Assembly (NCBI GenBank): GCA_963799315.1
Contig: CAWCWP010000002.1
Location: forward strand, 1 to 64,000
Reading direction: 5' to 3'
DNA: 64,000 nt
Origin: Parerythrobacter_A sp963799315
GTDB lineage: Bacteria; Pseudomonadota; Alphaproteobacteria; Sphingomonadales; Sphingomonadaceae
Part shown: positions 1-9,582 of the stretch, piece by piece
Position numbering within the stretch: position 1 is the first letter of the stretch
How the letters are laid out: the number at the start of each line of letters is the position of its first letter
Position numbers and translations under genes: made by a program
The notes under the pieces: model-generated
What the model was told of the DNA's origin: nothing
What the model saw: only the letters and a program-made list of their open reading frames with translations
The model's database searches: none

Positions 1-31
1 GTCGGTTGCCGCAATCCGGGGCAGCCCATGA
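1..31 (+). CDS. 3' tail of an upstream gene (partial)
   Basis: One forward frame is open from the left edge and stops at TGA 29-31, which overlaps the trbB start as ATGA. Such overlap is the normal junction between genes of this operon, so these bases are probably the last codons of the gene before trbB. In related elements that position is held by traG or a small ribbon-helix-helix gene. About nine codons are too few to identify it. Confidence 0.3.
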   Translation, partial: SVAAIRGSP

Positions 32-1009
32 GCGTCATTCCGATCCGATCCGAAGCATCGTCGCGCGGCGCGCGCATGTTGCGCACGGCGCTGGGCGCAG
101 AGATTGCTCGCTGGCTCGAAGAGCCTGCAGTGATCGAGGTCATGCTCAATCCCGACGGTCGGCTCTGGGTCGACCGTCTGGGTGAAGGCCTTGCCGCAAC
201 CGACTGCCTGATGGGTGCCGCCGATGGCGAGCGCATCATTCGGTTGGTCGCGCATCATGTCGGTGCCGAAGTTCATGCCGGTGCTCCGCGCGTTTCGGCA
301 GAACTGCCCGAGGGCGGCGAACGCTTCGAAGGGCTGCTGCCACCCGTGGTTGCCGCGCCCAGCTTTGCCATTCGCAAGCCTGCAGTCGCGGTGTTCACGC
401 TGGCTGACTATGTCGCTGCGGGCATCATGGCCGACTGGCAGGCCGATCTTGCTGGCCGATGCCGTCGTGTCGCGGAAGAACATTCTGGTCGCTGGCGGCA
501 CTTCCACCGGCAAGACCACGCTCACCAATGCATTGCTGGCCGAGGTTGCTTCCAGCTCTGACCGCGTCGTCCTGATCGAAGATACGCGCGAACTGCAATG
601 CGCCGCTCCCAATCTCGTATCGCTGCGGACCAAGGATGGCGTTGCCACCCTGTCCGATCTGGTCCGCTCTGCCTTGCGCCTGCGGCCCGACCGCATCCCC
701 ATCGGCGAGGTGCGCGGCGCAGAAGCGCTCGATCTGCTCAAGGCCTGGGGCACCGGGCATCCGGGCGGGATCGGCACGATCCATGCCGGGACAGCGCTCG
801 GCACGCTGCGGCGGCTCGAACAGCTGATCCAGGAAAGCGTGGTCACCGTGCCGCGCGCGCTGATCGCCGAGACCATCGACGTTATCGCTGTGCTTGTGCG
901 CGATGGCACCGGTCGGCGGCTGTCCGAACTGGCCGAGGTCCGCGGGCTCGATGCCGCAGGCGAATATGTCCTCGCACCCCTTTCCCCAACTCAAGGAGAC
1001 CCTTCGTGA
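28..1009 (+). CDS. trbB: TrbB, VirB11-type conjugation ATPase (one frameshift)
   Basis: TrbB is the hexameric cytoplasmic ATPase that powers pilus assembly and substrate transfer in P-type (RP4/Tn4371-like) type IV secretion. The reconstructed protein has about 326 residues. Walker A is GGTSTGKTT near residue 157, followed by an Asp box around LIEDTREL, IPIGEVRG, and the His box HPGGIGTIHAG near residue 247. The frame breaks near 449, where gatcttgctgg should read gatctgctgg; removing one T restores a continuous family-length protein. The ATG overlaps the preceding stop. It is the first of eleven same-strand genes that overlap or lie a few bases apart, which indicates one transcript. Confidence 0.93.
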
Positions 1010-1339
1010 TCCACATTCTATCGCGGGCGCGCTCGCGCCTGTCCGCTCTTGTACTTGACTACCTGCGTGGCACTGGTCGTTGCCACGCCCGCCCATGCCG
1101 CCGGCTCGTCCATGCCATGGGAAGCGCCGTTGCAGGCCATCCTTGAATCGATCCAAGGCCCGGTCGCCAAGATCGTCGCGGTGATCATCATCATCGCCAC
1201 CGGCCTGGCGCTGGCCTTCGGTGACACGTCGGGCGGGTTCCGGCGGCTGATCCAGATCGTCTTCGGCCTGTCGATCGCCTTTGCCGCATCGTCCTTCTTC
1301 CTCTCCTTCTTTTCCTTCGGCGGCGGAGCGCTCGTCTGA
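1006..1339 (+). CDS. trbC: TrbC, VirB2-like pilin precursor (one frameshift)
   Basis: TrbC is the major pilin of the mating pilus, made as a membrane precursor and processed at its N-terminus. The protein has a hydrophobic leader ending around ATPAHAAGSS, then a first membrane helix (VAVIIIIATGLALAF) and a second (FGLSIAFAASSFFLSF), the usual two-helix pilin plan. The likely start is GTG 1006, overlapping the trbB stop as GTGA. That frame joins the rest only if one T is removed near 1054 (gtacttgact for gtactgact). Otherwise a TTG at 1049 would give 96 residues. The stop overlaps the trbD start as TGATG. Confidence 0.85.
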
Positions 1340-1614
1340 TGGAGAGCGGCGCATCCAGCCTGCCCAATGGCTTCGTGGTCCCGGTCCACCGCGCGCTGAC
1401 CGAGCATATCTTGCTGGGCGGCGCACCGCGCGGGCTGGCGATCGCCAATGCGACGCTGGCCGGAGCCATCGGGCTGGGCCTGCAGCTCTGGATCGCGGGG
1501 CTCGTTTTCTTCGCGCTCGGTCACATGGTGGCGGTCTGGGCAGCGCGGCGCGATCCGCAATTCGTGGACGTCGCACGGCGGCATCTGCGCTTTCCTGCCC
1601 ATTGCGGGGTGTGA
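1339..1614 (+). CDS. trbD: TrbD, VirB3-like inner-membrane component
   Basis: TrbD is the small VirB3-type membrane protein that associates with the VirB4 ATPase at the base of the secretion channel. The product has 91 residues. A basic and polar N-terminus (VPVHRALTEHILLGG) is followed by one long hydrophobic hairpin at about residues 38-68 and a short Arg-rich cytoplasmic tail. The N-terminal V-x-R-x-L-T-E pattern and the length fit the family. The start overlaps the trbC stop, and trbE begins three bases after the trbD stop, so the gene is embedded in the operon. No frame break is seen. Confidence 0.88.
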   Translation: MESGASSLPNGFVVPVHRALTEHILLGGAPRGLAIANATLAGAIGLGLQLWIAGLVFFALGHMVAVWAARRDPQFVDVARRHLRFPAHCGV

Positions 1615-1617
1615 GGG

Positions 1618-4081
1618 ATGTTCTCGCTGCGCGAATACCGAAACAAGGCCGACCGGCTCGCGGACTTCCTTCCCTGGGCAGCGCTGGTTGCGCCCGGAGT
1701 GGTGCTCAACAAGGACGGCAGCTTTCAGCGCACGGCACGCTTTCGCGGGCCCGACCTCGACAGCGCAACGCCTGCCGAACTGATCGCAACCACCGCGCGG
1801 CTCAACAGCGCGTTGCGGCGTCTGGGCTCTGGCTGGGCGATCTTCGTCGAAGCGGTGCGCCGTCCGGCGCTGGACTATCCGGTCTGTGACTTTCCCGATC
1901 CGGCATCGGCACTGGTCGAGCGCGAACGCGCTGCGCAGTTTGCCGAGGAAGGCGCGCATTTCGAGAGCCGCTATTTCCTGACCTTCCTGTGGATGCCGCC
2001 CGCCGAGGACGCCGCACGCGCCGAAAGCTGGCTCTACGAGGGCAAGGCCGAGAAAGGCATTGTCCCACGTGAATTGCTGGACGGCTTCGTCGATCGGACC
2101 GACCGGCTGCTGCGCCTGTTCGAAGGCTTCTTTCCGGAAGCCCAATGGCTCGATGACGGCGAAACGCTGACCTATCTGCACAGCTGCATCTCGACGCGGG
2201 TGCAGTCCGTCCGCGTTCCCGAAACCCCGATGCATCTCGATGCGCTGCTCGCCGACGAGCCGCTCACCGGCGGGCTCGAACCGCGTCTGGGCACGGCGCA
2301 TCTGCGCACGCTCAGCGTGATCGGTTTTCCGAGCGCGACCTTTCCCGGCCTGCTCGATGAATTGAACGCGCAAGGCTTCGCCTATCGCTGGTCGACCCGG
2401 GCGATCATGCTCGACAAGAGCGATGCGACAAGGCTGCTCTCGAAGATCCGCCGCCAATGGTTCGCCAAGCGCAAATCGGTCGCCGCGATCCTCAAGGAGG
2501 TGATGACCAATGAGGCTTCGGTGCTGGTCGACAGCGACGCGGCCAACAAGGCCGAGGATGCCGATACGGCCTTGCAGGAACTGGGCGCAGACCATGTCGG
2601 GCTGGCGCTGGTGACGGCCACGGTTACCGTCTGGGACGAGGATGCCGCGCTCGCTGCCGAAAAGCTGCGGCTGGTCGAGAAGGTCATCCAGGGCCGCGAT
2701 TTCACCTGTGTGACCGAAGGCATGAACGCGATCGAGGCCTGGCTCGGATCGCTGCCGGGTCATGTCTATGCCAATGTCCGCCAGCCTCCGATCTCGACGT
2801 TGAACCTGGCGCATATGATGCCGCTCTCGGCGGTCTGGGCCGGGCCGGAGAGCGATGCGCATTTCGATGCGCCGCCGCTCTTCTATGCGAAGACCGAAGG
2901 CTCGACCCCGTTCCGCTTTTCGCTGCATGTCGGCGATGTCGGGCACAGTCTGGTGGTCGGCCCCACCGGGGCGGGCAAATCGGTGCTGCTGGCCATGATG
3001 GCGATGCAGTTCCGCCGGTATGCTCGGCTCGCAAATCTTCGCCTTCGATTTTGGCGGCTCGATCCGGGCGGCGGCGCTCGCCTGCGGCGGTGACTGGCAG
3101 GACTTGGGATCAAGCCTTTCAGAGGACAGCGACGAGGCCGTGATGCTGCAACCGCTCGCGCGGATCGACGAGCCGGCGGAGCGCAACTGGGCGTCGGAAT
3201 GGCTGCAGGCGATCCTTGCTTCCGAAGGCGTCACCATCGATCCGGTTACCAAGGACCATCTCTGGTCGGCACTGACCTCGCTGTCGACCGCGCCAATTGC
3301 CGAACGCACGCTCACGGGCCTCGCCGTCCTGCTCCAATCGCAGGGCTTGAAGCAGGCACTCGCGCCCTATTGCATCGGTGGTCCGTTCGGTCGGCTGCTC
3401 GATGCCGAAAGCGAGCGGCTTGGCGAAGGCAGCTTCCAGGCCTTCGAGACCGAGGGGCTGACCGGATCGGCAGCGGCCCCCGCAGTCCTCTCCTATCTCT
3501 TCCACCGGATCGAAGGGCGGCTCGACGGATCGCCCACGATGATCATCATCGATGAGGGCTGGCTGGTGCTCGACAGCCCGGCCTTTGCCGCGCAATTGCG
3601 CGAATGGCTCAAGACCCTGCGCAAGAAGAATGCGAGCGTCGTCTTCGCCACGCAGAGCCTTGCCGATATCGAGAGTTCAGCGATTGCGCCCGCGATCATC
3701 GAAAGCTGCCCAACCCGTATCTTCCTGCCCAATGAGCGCGCGGTCGAACCGCAAATCCTGAGCATCTATCGCCGCTTCGGGCTCAACGATCGCCAGATCG
3801 AAATCCTCAGCCGGGCAACGCCCAAGCGCGACTATTACTGTCAGTCAGCGCGCGGCAACCGCCTGTTCGAGCTGGGTCTGGGCGAGGTCGCGCTCGCCTT
3901 CACCGCCGCCTCGTCCAAGAGCGACCAGCTCGCCATAGCGCGGATCATCGAGAATTCCGGCCGCGCAGGTTTTGCCGCCGCCTGGCTGCGCCATCGCGGC
4001 CTCGACTGGGCTGCCGATCTGCTCAGTGCCCCCGAACAAACCTCCCTTACCCCCAGCCCCCAACAAGGAGACCTCCCATGA
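1618..4081 (+). CDS. trbE: TrbE, VirB4-type conjugation ATPase (one frameshift)
   Basis: TrbE is the large VirB4-family ATPase at the inner-membrane base of the conjugation channel, required for pilus biogenesis. The reconstructed length is 820 residues, typical of the family. Walker A GPTGAGKS lies near residue 450 and Walker B MIIIDEGW near residue 640. The downstream FATQSLADIESS segment matches the conserved motif after Walker B. The frame breaks near 3021 (tatgctcggctcg for tatgccggctcg, one extra T). The total length, 821 codons plus one base, agrees with a single insertion. The stop overlaps the trbJ ATG as ATGA. Confidence 0.94.
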
Positions 4082-4824
4082 TTCCCCGTAAATACGTCCG
4101 CAGCCTTTTGACCGGTGTCGCGCTCGCCTGTGCTGGCTCCGGCGCTCTCGTGTCCGCGCCTGCCCACGCGCAGTTCGGCGGCATTGTCTATGATCCGTCG
4201 AACTATGCCCAGAACGTGCTGACCGCCGCGCGCACGCTTGAGCAGATCAACAATCAGATCCGCATGCTGCAAAACCAGGCCAACTCGCTCGTCAACGAGG
4301 CGCGCAATTTGCAGAGCTTGCCGCTGACCGTGCTTCAGCCCCTGCAGGACCAGATCCGGCAGACGCAGCAATTGCTCCAGCAGGCCCAGCGCATCGCCTA
4401 CGATGTGCGCGAAATCGAAACCACCTTCGATGCGCAGTACAAGAATATTCCGCTGAATGCCTCGCAGCAGGCGATGGTCAATGGCGCCGAGGCGCGCTGG
4501 CAAAACAGCGTCGCCGGGTTCGAGGACGCGCTGAAGGTCCAGGCGGGCGCGGTCGCCAATATCGAAGGCTCACGCGAAGCGGTGGGCAATCTGGTCAGCG
4601 CCAGCCAGTCGGCCACCGGTGCCTTGCAGGCCGCGCAGGCAGGCAACCAGTTGCTGGCCGTGCAAGCAGGCCAGCTGGCCGATCTCACTGCCACGCTGGC
4701 AGCGATGAGCCGGGCGCAGGCGCTCGATGCTGCCGAAAGCGCGGCGGCCAAGGCTCAGGCGCGCGAACAGCTGCGGCGCTTTCTGGCCAATCGTCCGCGC
4801 TACCTGCCCAGCGGGCAAAAGTGA
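4078..4824 (+). CDS. trbJ: TrbJ, VirB5-like periplasmic pilus-associated protein
   Basis: TrbJ is the exported VirB5-type minor pilus component. The 248-residue product starts with a basic n-region, a hydrophobic core and a signal-peptidase-like site at APAHAQ (about residue 34). The mature part is Gln- and Ala-rich and strongly helical, with heptad-like stretches such as LEQINNQIRMLQNQANS near residue 55 that suggest coiled coil, as in known TrbJ proteins. A tyrosine- and proline-containing segment (YDPSNYAQNVL) near the mature N-terminus is also typical. The gene overlaps trbE by four bases and shows no frame break. Confidence 0.9.
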   Translation: MIPRKYVRSLLTGVALACAGSGALVSAPAHAQFGGIVYDPSNYAQNVLTAARTLEQINNQIRMLQNQANSLVNEARNLQSLPLTVLQPLQDQIRQTQQLLQQAQRIAYDVREIETTFDAQYKNIPLNASQQAMVNGAEARWQNSVAGFEDALKVQAGAVANIEGSREAVGNLVSASQSATGALQAAQAGNQLLAVQAGQLADLTATLAAMSRAQALDAAESAAAKAQAREQLRRFLANRPRYLPSGQK

Positions 4825-4830
4825 TCTGCC

Positions 4831-5178
4831 ATGGATAGCAAGCTCCTCGCGCGCGTCGGTGCCGCCGTCTTCGTCGGCCTCGCCTTCGCTATGACGCTCG
4901 TGCAGATGCGCGAGGAGCCTGCCCCGCAGCCCGACCCCGTGCCTATCGCATGGGTGCCCGACGGCGACCCGCTGCCCTTACAGATCAAGGCCTGTGCAGA
5001 GATGGGCGAGTTGGCGCTGTCCTCACCCGATTGCCGCGCGGCCTGGGCCGAAAAGCGCCGCCGCTTCCTGGGCGTTGATCATCCAGAGGCCTATTCCGGG
5101 CTCGCTGATCCTGCGCCGCCGGACGCGCCTGACCTCCCAGTGTCAGCCCCGGTTGGCGAACAGCGAGGGGAGAACTGA
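4831..5178 (+). CDS. TrbK-alt type putative entry exclusion protein
   Basis: This 115-residue protein sits between trbJ and trbL, the place of the entry-exclusion gene in trb operons. It has an N-terminal hydrophobic segment (residues 7-25) that may be a signal anchor, then a Pro- and Asp-rich region. The central part resembles the alternative TrbK family: C-A-E-M-G-E-L-A, then C-R-A-A-W-A-E-K-R-R-R-F. It lacks the lipobox of classical RP4 TrbK. In that family the role is to stop redundant DNA entry from like donors; here this rests on position and resemblance only. No frame break is seen. Confidence 0.75.
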   Translation: MDSKLLARVGAAVFVGLAFAMTLVQMREEPAPQPDPVPIAWVPDGDPLPLQIKACAEMGELALSSPDCRAAWAEKRRRFLGVDHPEAYSGLADPAPPDAPDLPVSAPVGEQRGEN

Positions 5179-5179
5179 C

Positions 5180-6493
5180 ATGGGCGGCACCGGCGTCGTC
5201 GATCGCTTTCTGGCGATCTTCTCCCAATATATCGACAGCGGCTTTGGCCTGCTTTCGGGCGAGGTCGCCTTTATCGCGACCACGCTGATCGTGATCGATG
5301 TGACGCTGGCAGCCCTGTTCTGGAGCTGGGGCGAGAATGACGACATCATCGCCCGGCTCGTCAAGAAGACGCTCTTCGTCGGCATCTTTGCCTATATCAT
5401 CGGCAACTGGAGCGCGCTCGCCAACATCATCTTCAACAGCTTTGCCGGTCTCGGCCTCAAGGCCAGCGGGTCAGGGCTGGGTGCCGCCGACCTGTTACAG
5501 CCCGGGCGTGTGGCCCAGGTCGGGATCGATGCCGCCTGGCCGCTGATCGAATCCATCGCCGATCTGATGGGCTATGTCGGCTTCTTCGAGAATTTCCTGC
5601 AGATCATCATCCTGCTGCTCGCCTGGGCGGTGGTGATCATCGCCTTCTTCATTCTGTCGATCCAGCTCTTCGTCACGCTGATCGAGTTCAAGCTGACCAC
5701 GCTCGCTGGCTTTGTGCTCATCCCTTTCGGTCTGTTCGGCAAGACCGCCTTCATGGCTGAGCGCGTGCTCGGCAATGTCGTGTCTTCGGGCATCAAGGTG
5801 CTGGTGCTGGCCGTGATCATCGGCATCGGCTCGACGCTCTTTGCTGAATTCACCAGCGCGATCCCCGGCGAGCCAACCATCGAGGATGCGCTTGCCATCG
5901 TGCTTGCAAGCCTGACCCTGCTCGGCCTGGGCATTTTTGGCCCCGGCATTGCCAACGGCATCGTGGCTGGCGGGCCGCAATTGGGAGCGGGCGCTGCAGC
6001 AGGCACGGCCTTGCTAGCGGGCGGCGCGGCGGTGGGCGGTGTCGCCGGAGCCAAGCTGGCCGGTGGCGCTGTCGCCAGCGCTGCCTCGTCGGTCGCGCAA
6101 GGCACATCGCGCGCGGCGGGCGGCGCGAGTATGGCCTACGCCACGGGCAGCGCAGGCAAGAGCGGCGGCGCAGCTGTCGCAGGCGGTATGGCCGGTGTCG
6201 GCCGCGCCGCAGGAGGTGCCGCCATGTCGCCGCTGCGCAAAGCAGCGGACAGCGCCAAAAGCAATTTCCGCGAGGGTGCGCGCGCGTCGGTCGGCAATAT
6301 GGGCGGACGCATCGTGCCTGCACCCGGCAGCACGCCGTCCGGTCCACAGCCCGAAAACGGCCCGCCCGCCTGGGCCAAATCCATGAAGCAGCGCCAGAGC
6401 CTCGGCCACTCGGCCTCGCTCGCTGCGCACACTGTGCGCTCCGGCGACGGACACGGCGCAGGCTCCTCCATCGACACCAAAGAGAAGGACTGA
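5180..6493 (+). CDS. trbL: TrbL, VirB6-like polytopic channel protein
   Basis: TrbL is the VirB6-type polytopic inner-membrane protein that forms part of the DNA transfer path. The start is ATG 5180, one base after the trbK stop; the longer open frame upstream is overlap with trbK. The 437-residue product has about six hydrophobic segments (roughly residues 28-50, 70-93, 140-166, 172-186, 200-222 and 235-265). A long Gly/Ala/Ser-rich, low-complexity C-terminal tail with AAGG-type repeats follows, which is characteristic of TrbL. The central FKLTTLAGFVLIPFGLF block is a strong family signature. No frame break is present. Confidence 0.92.
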   Translation: MGGTGVVDRFLAIFSQYIDSGFGLLSGEVAFIATTLIVIDVTLAALFWSWGENDDIIARLVKKTLFVGIFAYIIGNWSALANIIFNSFAGLGLKASGSGLGAADLLQPGRVAQVGIDAAWPLIESIADLMGYVGFFENFLQIIILLLAWAVVIIAFFILSIQLFVTLIEFKLTTLAGFVLIPFGLFGKTAFMAERVLGNVVSSGIKVLVLAVIIGIGSTLFAEFTSAIPGEPTIEDALAIVLASLTLLGLGIFGPGIANGIVAGGPQLGAGAAAGTALLAGGAAVGGVAGAKLAGGAVASAASSVAQGTSRAAGGASMAYATGSAGKSGGAAVAGGMAGVGRAAGGAAMSPLRKAADSAKSNFREGARASVGNMGGRIVPAPGSTPSGPQPENGPPAWAKSMKQRQSLGHSASLAAHTVRSGDGHGAGSSIDTKEKD

Positions 6494-6499
6494 CCTCTC

Positions 6500-7180
6500 A
6501 TGTTCAAACGCCCCTCGATCCGGTACGGCAAGACACCGCAACCCGAGACGCCCTATCAGCGCGCGGCACAGGTCTGGGACGAGCGCATCGGCTCGGCCCG
6601 CGTCCAGGCGAAGAGCTGGCGCTATGCCTTCTTCGGCGCGCTCGGCCTGTCGGCAGCGCTGACCGGCGGTCTCATCTGGCAGAATGCGCGCGGCACCATC
6701 GTCCCCTGGGTGGTTGAGGTCGACAAGCTTGGCGAAGCGCGCAGCGTCGCGCCTGCCAATGCCGAGTTCGCGCCGACCGATCCGCAGATCGCCTTCCACC
6801 TTGCCCGCTTCATCGAACATGTCCGCGCCATTCCCGACGATGCCATCGTCGTGCGGGAAAACTGGCTCAGAGCCTATGACTTCGCGAGCGACAAGGGCGC
6901 GCTGGCGCTCAATGACTATGCGCGCGCCAATGATCCCTTTTCCGTGATTGGACGCGAACAGGTGGCCGTCGATGTCACCAGCGTGATCCGTGCGTCGCCG
7001 CGCAGTTTCCGGGTGGCCTGGGTCGAGCGCCGCTACCGCGACGGCGCGCTCGCCGAGACGAGCCGCTGGACCGCGATCCTCGGCATCACCGTGCAGCCGC
7101 CCAATAATCCCGATGCGCTCACCAAGAATCCACTCGGCATCTTCGTCACATCCATCAACTGGTCAAAGGAGCTCGGCTGA
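6500..7180 (+). CDS. trbF: TrbF, VirB8-like assembly factor
   Basis: TrbF is the bitopic VirB8-type protein that nucleates the inner-membrane complex. The 226-residue product has a cytoplasmic N-terminus (P-Y-Q-R-A-A-Q-V-W-D-E-R-I-G at about 20-33), one transmembrane helix at about residues 41-60, and a periplasmic NTF2-like domain. That domain includes VPWVVEVDKLG and the Trp-containing VAWVERRYRDG strand typical of VirB8/TrbF. The end NPLGIFVTSINWSKELG matches the conserved C-terminus of the family. The stop and the trbG start overlap as TGATG. Confidence 0.92.
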   Translation: MFKRPSIRYGKTPQPETPYQRAAQVWDERIGSARVQAKSWRYAFFGALGLSAALTGGLIWQNARGTIVPWVVEVDKLGEARSVAPANAEFAPTDPQIAFHLARFIEHVRAIPDDAIVVRENWLRAYDFASDKGALALNDYARANDPFSVIGREQVAVDVTSVIRASPRSFRVAWVERRYRDGALAETSRWTAILGITVQPPNNPDALTKNPLGIFVTSINWSKELG

Positions 7181-8172
7181 TGTCCCGCTCACAAATTCTA
7201 TCCCGCAAAATCTGTGTCAGCCTGCTTGGTGCCGCGTCGCTGGCGCTGGCCGTTCCGGCTTCGGCGACCCCGGCCCCTTCGGCTGCGGCCATGCAGTCAG
7301 CCTTGGCAGCGCTGGTGAAAATGCGCCCGCTCACGGCGATCCAGACACCCGATGATATCCATCTCCTTTCGCGGCAGGCCTCCCCCACTGCCGCGCGCCG
7401 CTCCCGCCCGCCTGACCCCGAGACGCAAGTGGGAGCGGCAAATGATGCTGCCCGTATCCAGCCCGAGGATGCAGGGTTCCAGAATGCGATCCAGCGCTAT
7501 GCCTTTAGCGAAGGAGCGCTGTTCCAGATCTATGCCAAGCCAGGGCAAGTGACCGATATCGCCTTGCAGGAAGGCGAGCAGCTGGTCGGCCCCGGCCCGG
7601 TTGCGGCAGGCGATACGGTGCGCTGGATGATCGGCGATACGCTCAGCGGATCGGGCGCCACACAGCGGGTGCATATCCTCGTCAAGCCGACCCGGCCTGA
7701 CATCACCACCAACCTTGTCATCAACACCGACCGGCGCACCTATCACGTCGAACTGCGCGCCAACGCCCGCGTCTACATGGCCTCGGTCAGCTGGTCCTAT
7801 CCCGAAGACGAGCTGATCGCATTGCGCCGGGCAGAAGCCGAAGCCGTGCGCACGGCGCCGATTGCGGATGGGTTCACGATCGAAAACCTCAATTTTGATT
7901 ACCGGATATCGGGCGACAAACCCGATTGGCGGCCGCTGCGCGTTTTCGATGATGGTCAGCGCACGCTCGTGGAATTCCCGCCCGACATTGCCCAAGGCGA
8001 AATGCCGCCCTTCTTCGTCATTGGCGAGGAGGGCGAGGCCGAACTGGTCAATTACCGGGTGAACGGGCGCTACCTGATCGTCGACCGGCTGTTCCATAAG
8101 GCCGAATTGCGCCTCGGCGCAGGACGCAGGCAGGTGCGCGTCAAGATCACCAACCGGGCACGGAGCGAGTGA
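7180..8172 (+). CDS. trbG: TrbG, VirB9-like outer-membrane core protein
   Basis: TrbG is the VirB9-type periplasmic and outer-membrane component of the core channel complex. The 330-residue product has an N-terminal signal peptide with likely cleavage near VPASATPAP (about residue 30) and no other hydrophobic helix. A Pro-rich linker leads to the beta-rich CagX/VirB9 domain. Recognisable parts are LQEGEQLVGPGPVAAGDTVRW, where the first fold binds VirB10-type partners, and TTNLVINTDRRTYHVEL, then NGRYLIVDRLF near the C-terminus. It overlaps trbF and trbI at its ends and is intact. Confidence 0.93.
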   Translation: MSRSQILSRKICVSLLGAASLALAVPASATPAPSAAAMQSALAALVKMRPLTAIQTPDDIHLLSRQASPTAARRSRPPDPETQVGAANDAARIQPEDAGFQNAIQRYAFSEGALFQIYAKPGQVTDIALQEGEQLVGPGPVAAGDTVRWMIGDTLSGSGATQRVHILVKPTRPDITTNLVINTDRRTYHVELRANARVYMASVSWSYPEDELIALRRAEAEAVRTAPIADGFTIENLNFDYRISGDKPDWRPLRVFDDGQRTLVEFPPDIAQGEMPPFFVIGEEGEAELVNYRVNGRYLIVDRLFHKAELRLGAGRRQVRVKITNRARSE

Positions 8173-9346
8173 TGAACAGCGAGCCCGAACCCGAACGCCC
8201 CGTCGACGCCGAATCCATCACCAGCCTGCGCGGCGAGGGCCCGCGCGTTGTGCGACTGTCGCGCAAAGCCATCGGTATCGCCAGCGCCGTCGGACTATCG
8301 CTTGTGGGCGGAGCCTTGCTCTATGCGCTGCAGCCTGCCTCGCAAGGGGGCGAGGAGGAGCTGTTCAACACCGATGGTGTCGCGGTGGCCGACGGTCTGG
8401 CATCGGCCCCGAGGGATTATTCGCAGGTGCCAAGGCTTGGACCGCCGCTTCCCGGCGATCTCGGCAAGCCGATACTTGATGCGCAGGAGCGCGGCGCTGT
8501 TGCTGCATTACCGCCTGTCGGCGCGCAACCGCCCCCACCGCCGCCGCAGGGCATCAGCCCAGAGGAAGCGGCGCGTCAGCGGATCGAACAGGAACGCGAA
8601 GCCGCACGCGGTAGCCGCCTGTTCTTTGGCGGCGGAACGCCCGCTGCCAGTCTGGCGCAGGCGCTCCCGCCCTCCGATCCAGTGCCTGCATCAGCTCAGT
8701 CTTCGGTTTCTGCCGCACAGCCTGCCTTTCTTGATCGCCCCGCCGAGCGCCGCACGGTTTCGCTCGCAGCGGCTCGATGCCGCACCATCGGGGGCGCTGT
8801 TGCAGGCCGGTTCGAGTCATTCCCGCTGCACTCATCACCGGTATCCGCTCCGACCAGCCCGGGCTTGTAACCGCGCAAGTGACTCAAAACGTCTATGACA
8901 GCCTGACCGGACGCCGCTTGCTGATCCCGCAGGGCGCGCGCCTGATCGGCGAGTACGAATCCGATGTCGGCTTTGGCCAGCGGCGCGTGCTGCTCGCCTG
9001 GAACCGGCTTATCCTGCCCGATGGCCGTTCAATTGTGCTCGAACGCCAGCCTGCAGCCGACCCTTCCGGCTATGCCGGTCTCGAAGACGGGGTCGACTAT
9101 CACTGGGGCGGCGTGCTCAAGGCCGCGCTGGTCTCGACCTTGCTGGGCGTCGGTAGCGAATTTGGTTCCGGCAGTGACAGTGATTTGGCGCGGGCGCTGC
9201 GGCGCGGCAGTCAGGACAGCGTCAACCGCGCAGGCGAGCAGATCGTCTCGCGCGAGCTCAATATCCGCCCGACGCTGACTATACGGCCGGGCTATCCAGT
9301 GCGGGTGCTGGTCACCCGTGATATCGTACTGGAGAGTGGATCGTGA
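8169..9346 (+). CDS. trbI: TrbI, VirB10-like channel protein (two frameshifts)
   Basis: TrbI is the VirB10-type protein that spans both membranes and forms the outer-membrane cap of the channel. The reconstructed length is 391 residues. A cytoplasmic N-terminus and one transmembrane helix (about 37-57) are followed by a Pro-rich periplasmic linker (GAQPPPPPPQG) and the C-terminal beta-barrel domain with VTQNVYDSLTGRRLLIPQG and the QRRVLLAWNRLILPDG strand. Two one-base insertions are inferred: near 8766 (gctcgcag for gctgcag) and near 8816 (ttcgagtc for ttcggtc region). Length modulo three agrees. The start is GTG 8169 or ATG 8172. Confidence 0.92.
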
Positions 9347-9582
9347 CCAGGCTCAAGCTTTCCGACATCACCGACGAGAAGCCGGTCAAGCTCACCATCG
9401 AGATCCCCGCCCGGTTGCACTGCGATCTGGTTACCTATGGCACCGTCCTGAATGGCGGAGAGGAGCTAGGTGCACCAACACCCGAGCAGTTGGTCGCCCC
9501 GATGCTGGAGCGGTTTATGGCGACCGATCGCGAGTTCGCGAAAGCGCGGCGGAACATTCAGCCAGCGCCGGTTAGCGGATAG
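9343..9582 (+). CDS. DUF2274 family small protein
   Basis: This 79-residue protein follows trbI with a GTGA overlap, and DUF2274 proteins occur at exactly this place at the end of trb operons. The sequence fits the family: L-K-L-S-D-I near the start, then KPVKLTIEIPARLHCDL, which looks like a short beta strand with amphipathic helices, and ending in a hydrophilic helix. The function is unknown. The compact basic fold and strand-helix pattern resemble ribbon-helix-helix proteins, so regulation of the operon is possible but unproven. Its 3' end overlaps the convergent LysR gene by 25 bases. Confidence 0.8.
   Translation: MTRLKLSDITDEKPVKLTIEIPARLHCDLVTYGTVLNGGEELGAPTPEQLVAPMLERFMATDREFAKARRNIQPAPVSG

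Noticed and set aside
1018..3315. A 765-codon minus-strand frame across trbC-D-E
   Set aside because: It has no start context or recognisable domain and lies opposite three well-supported trb genes; it is a GC-driven shadow.
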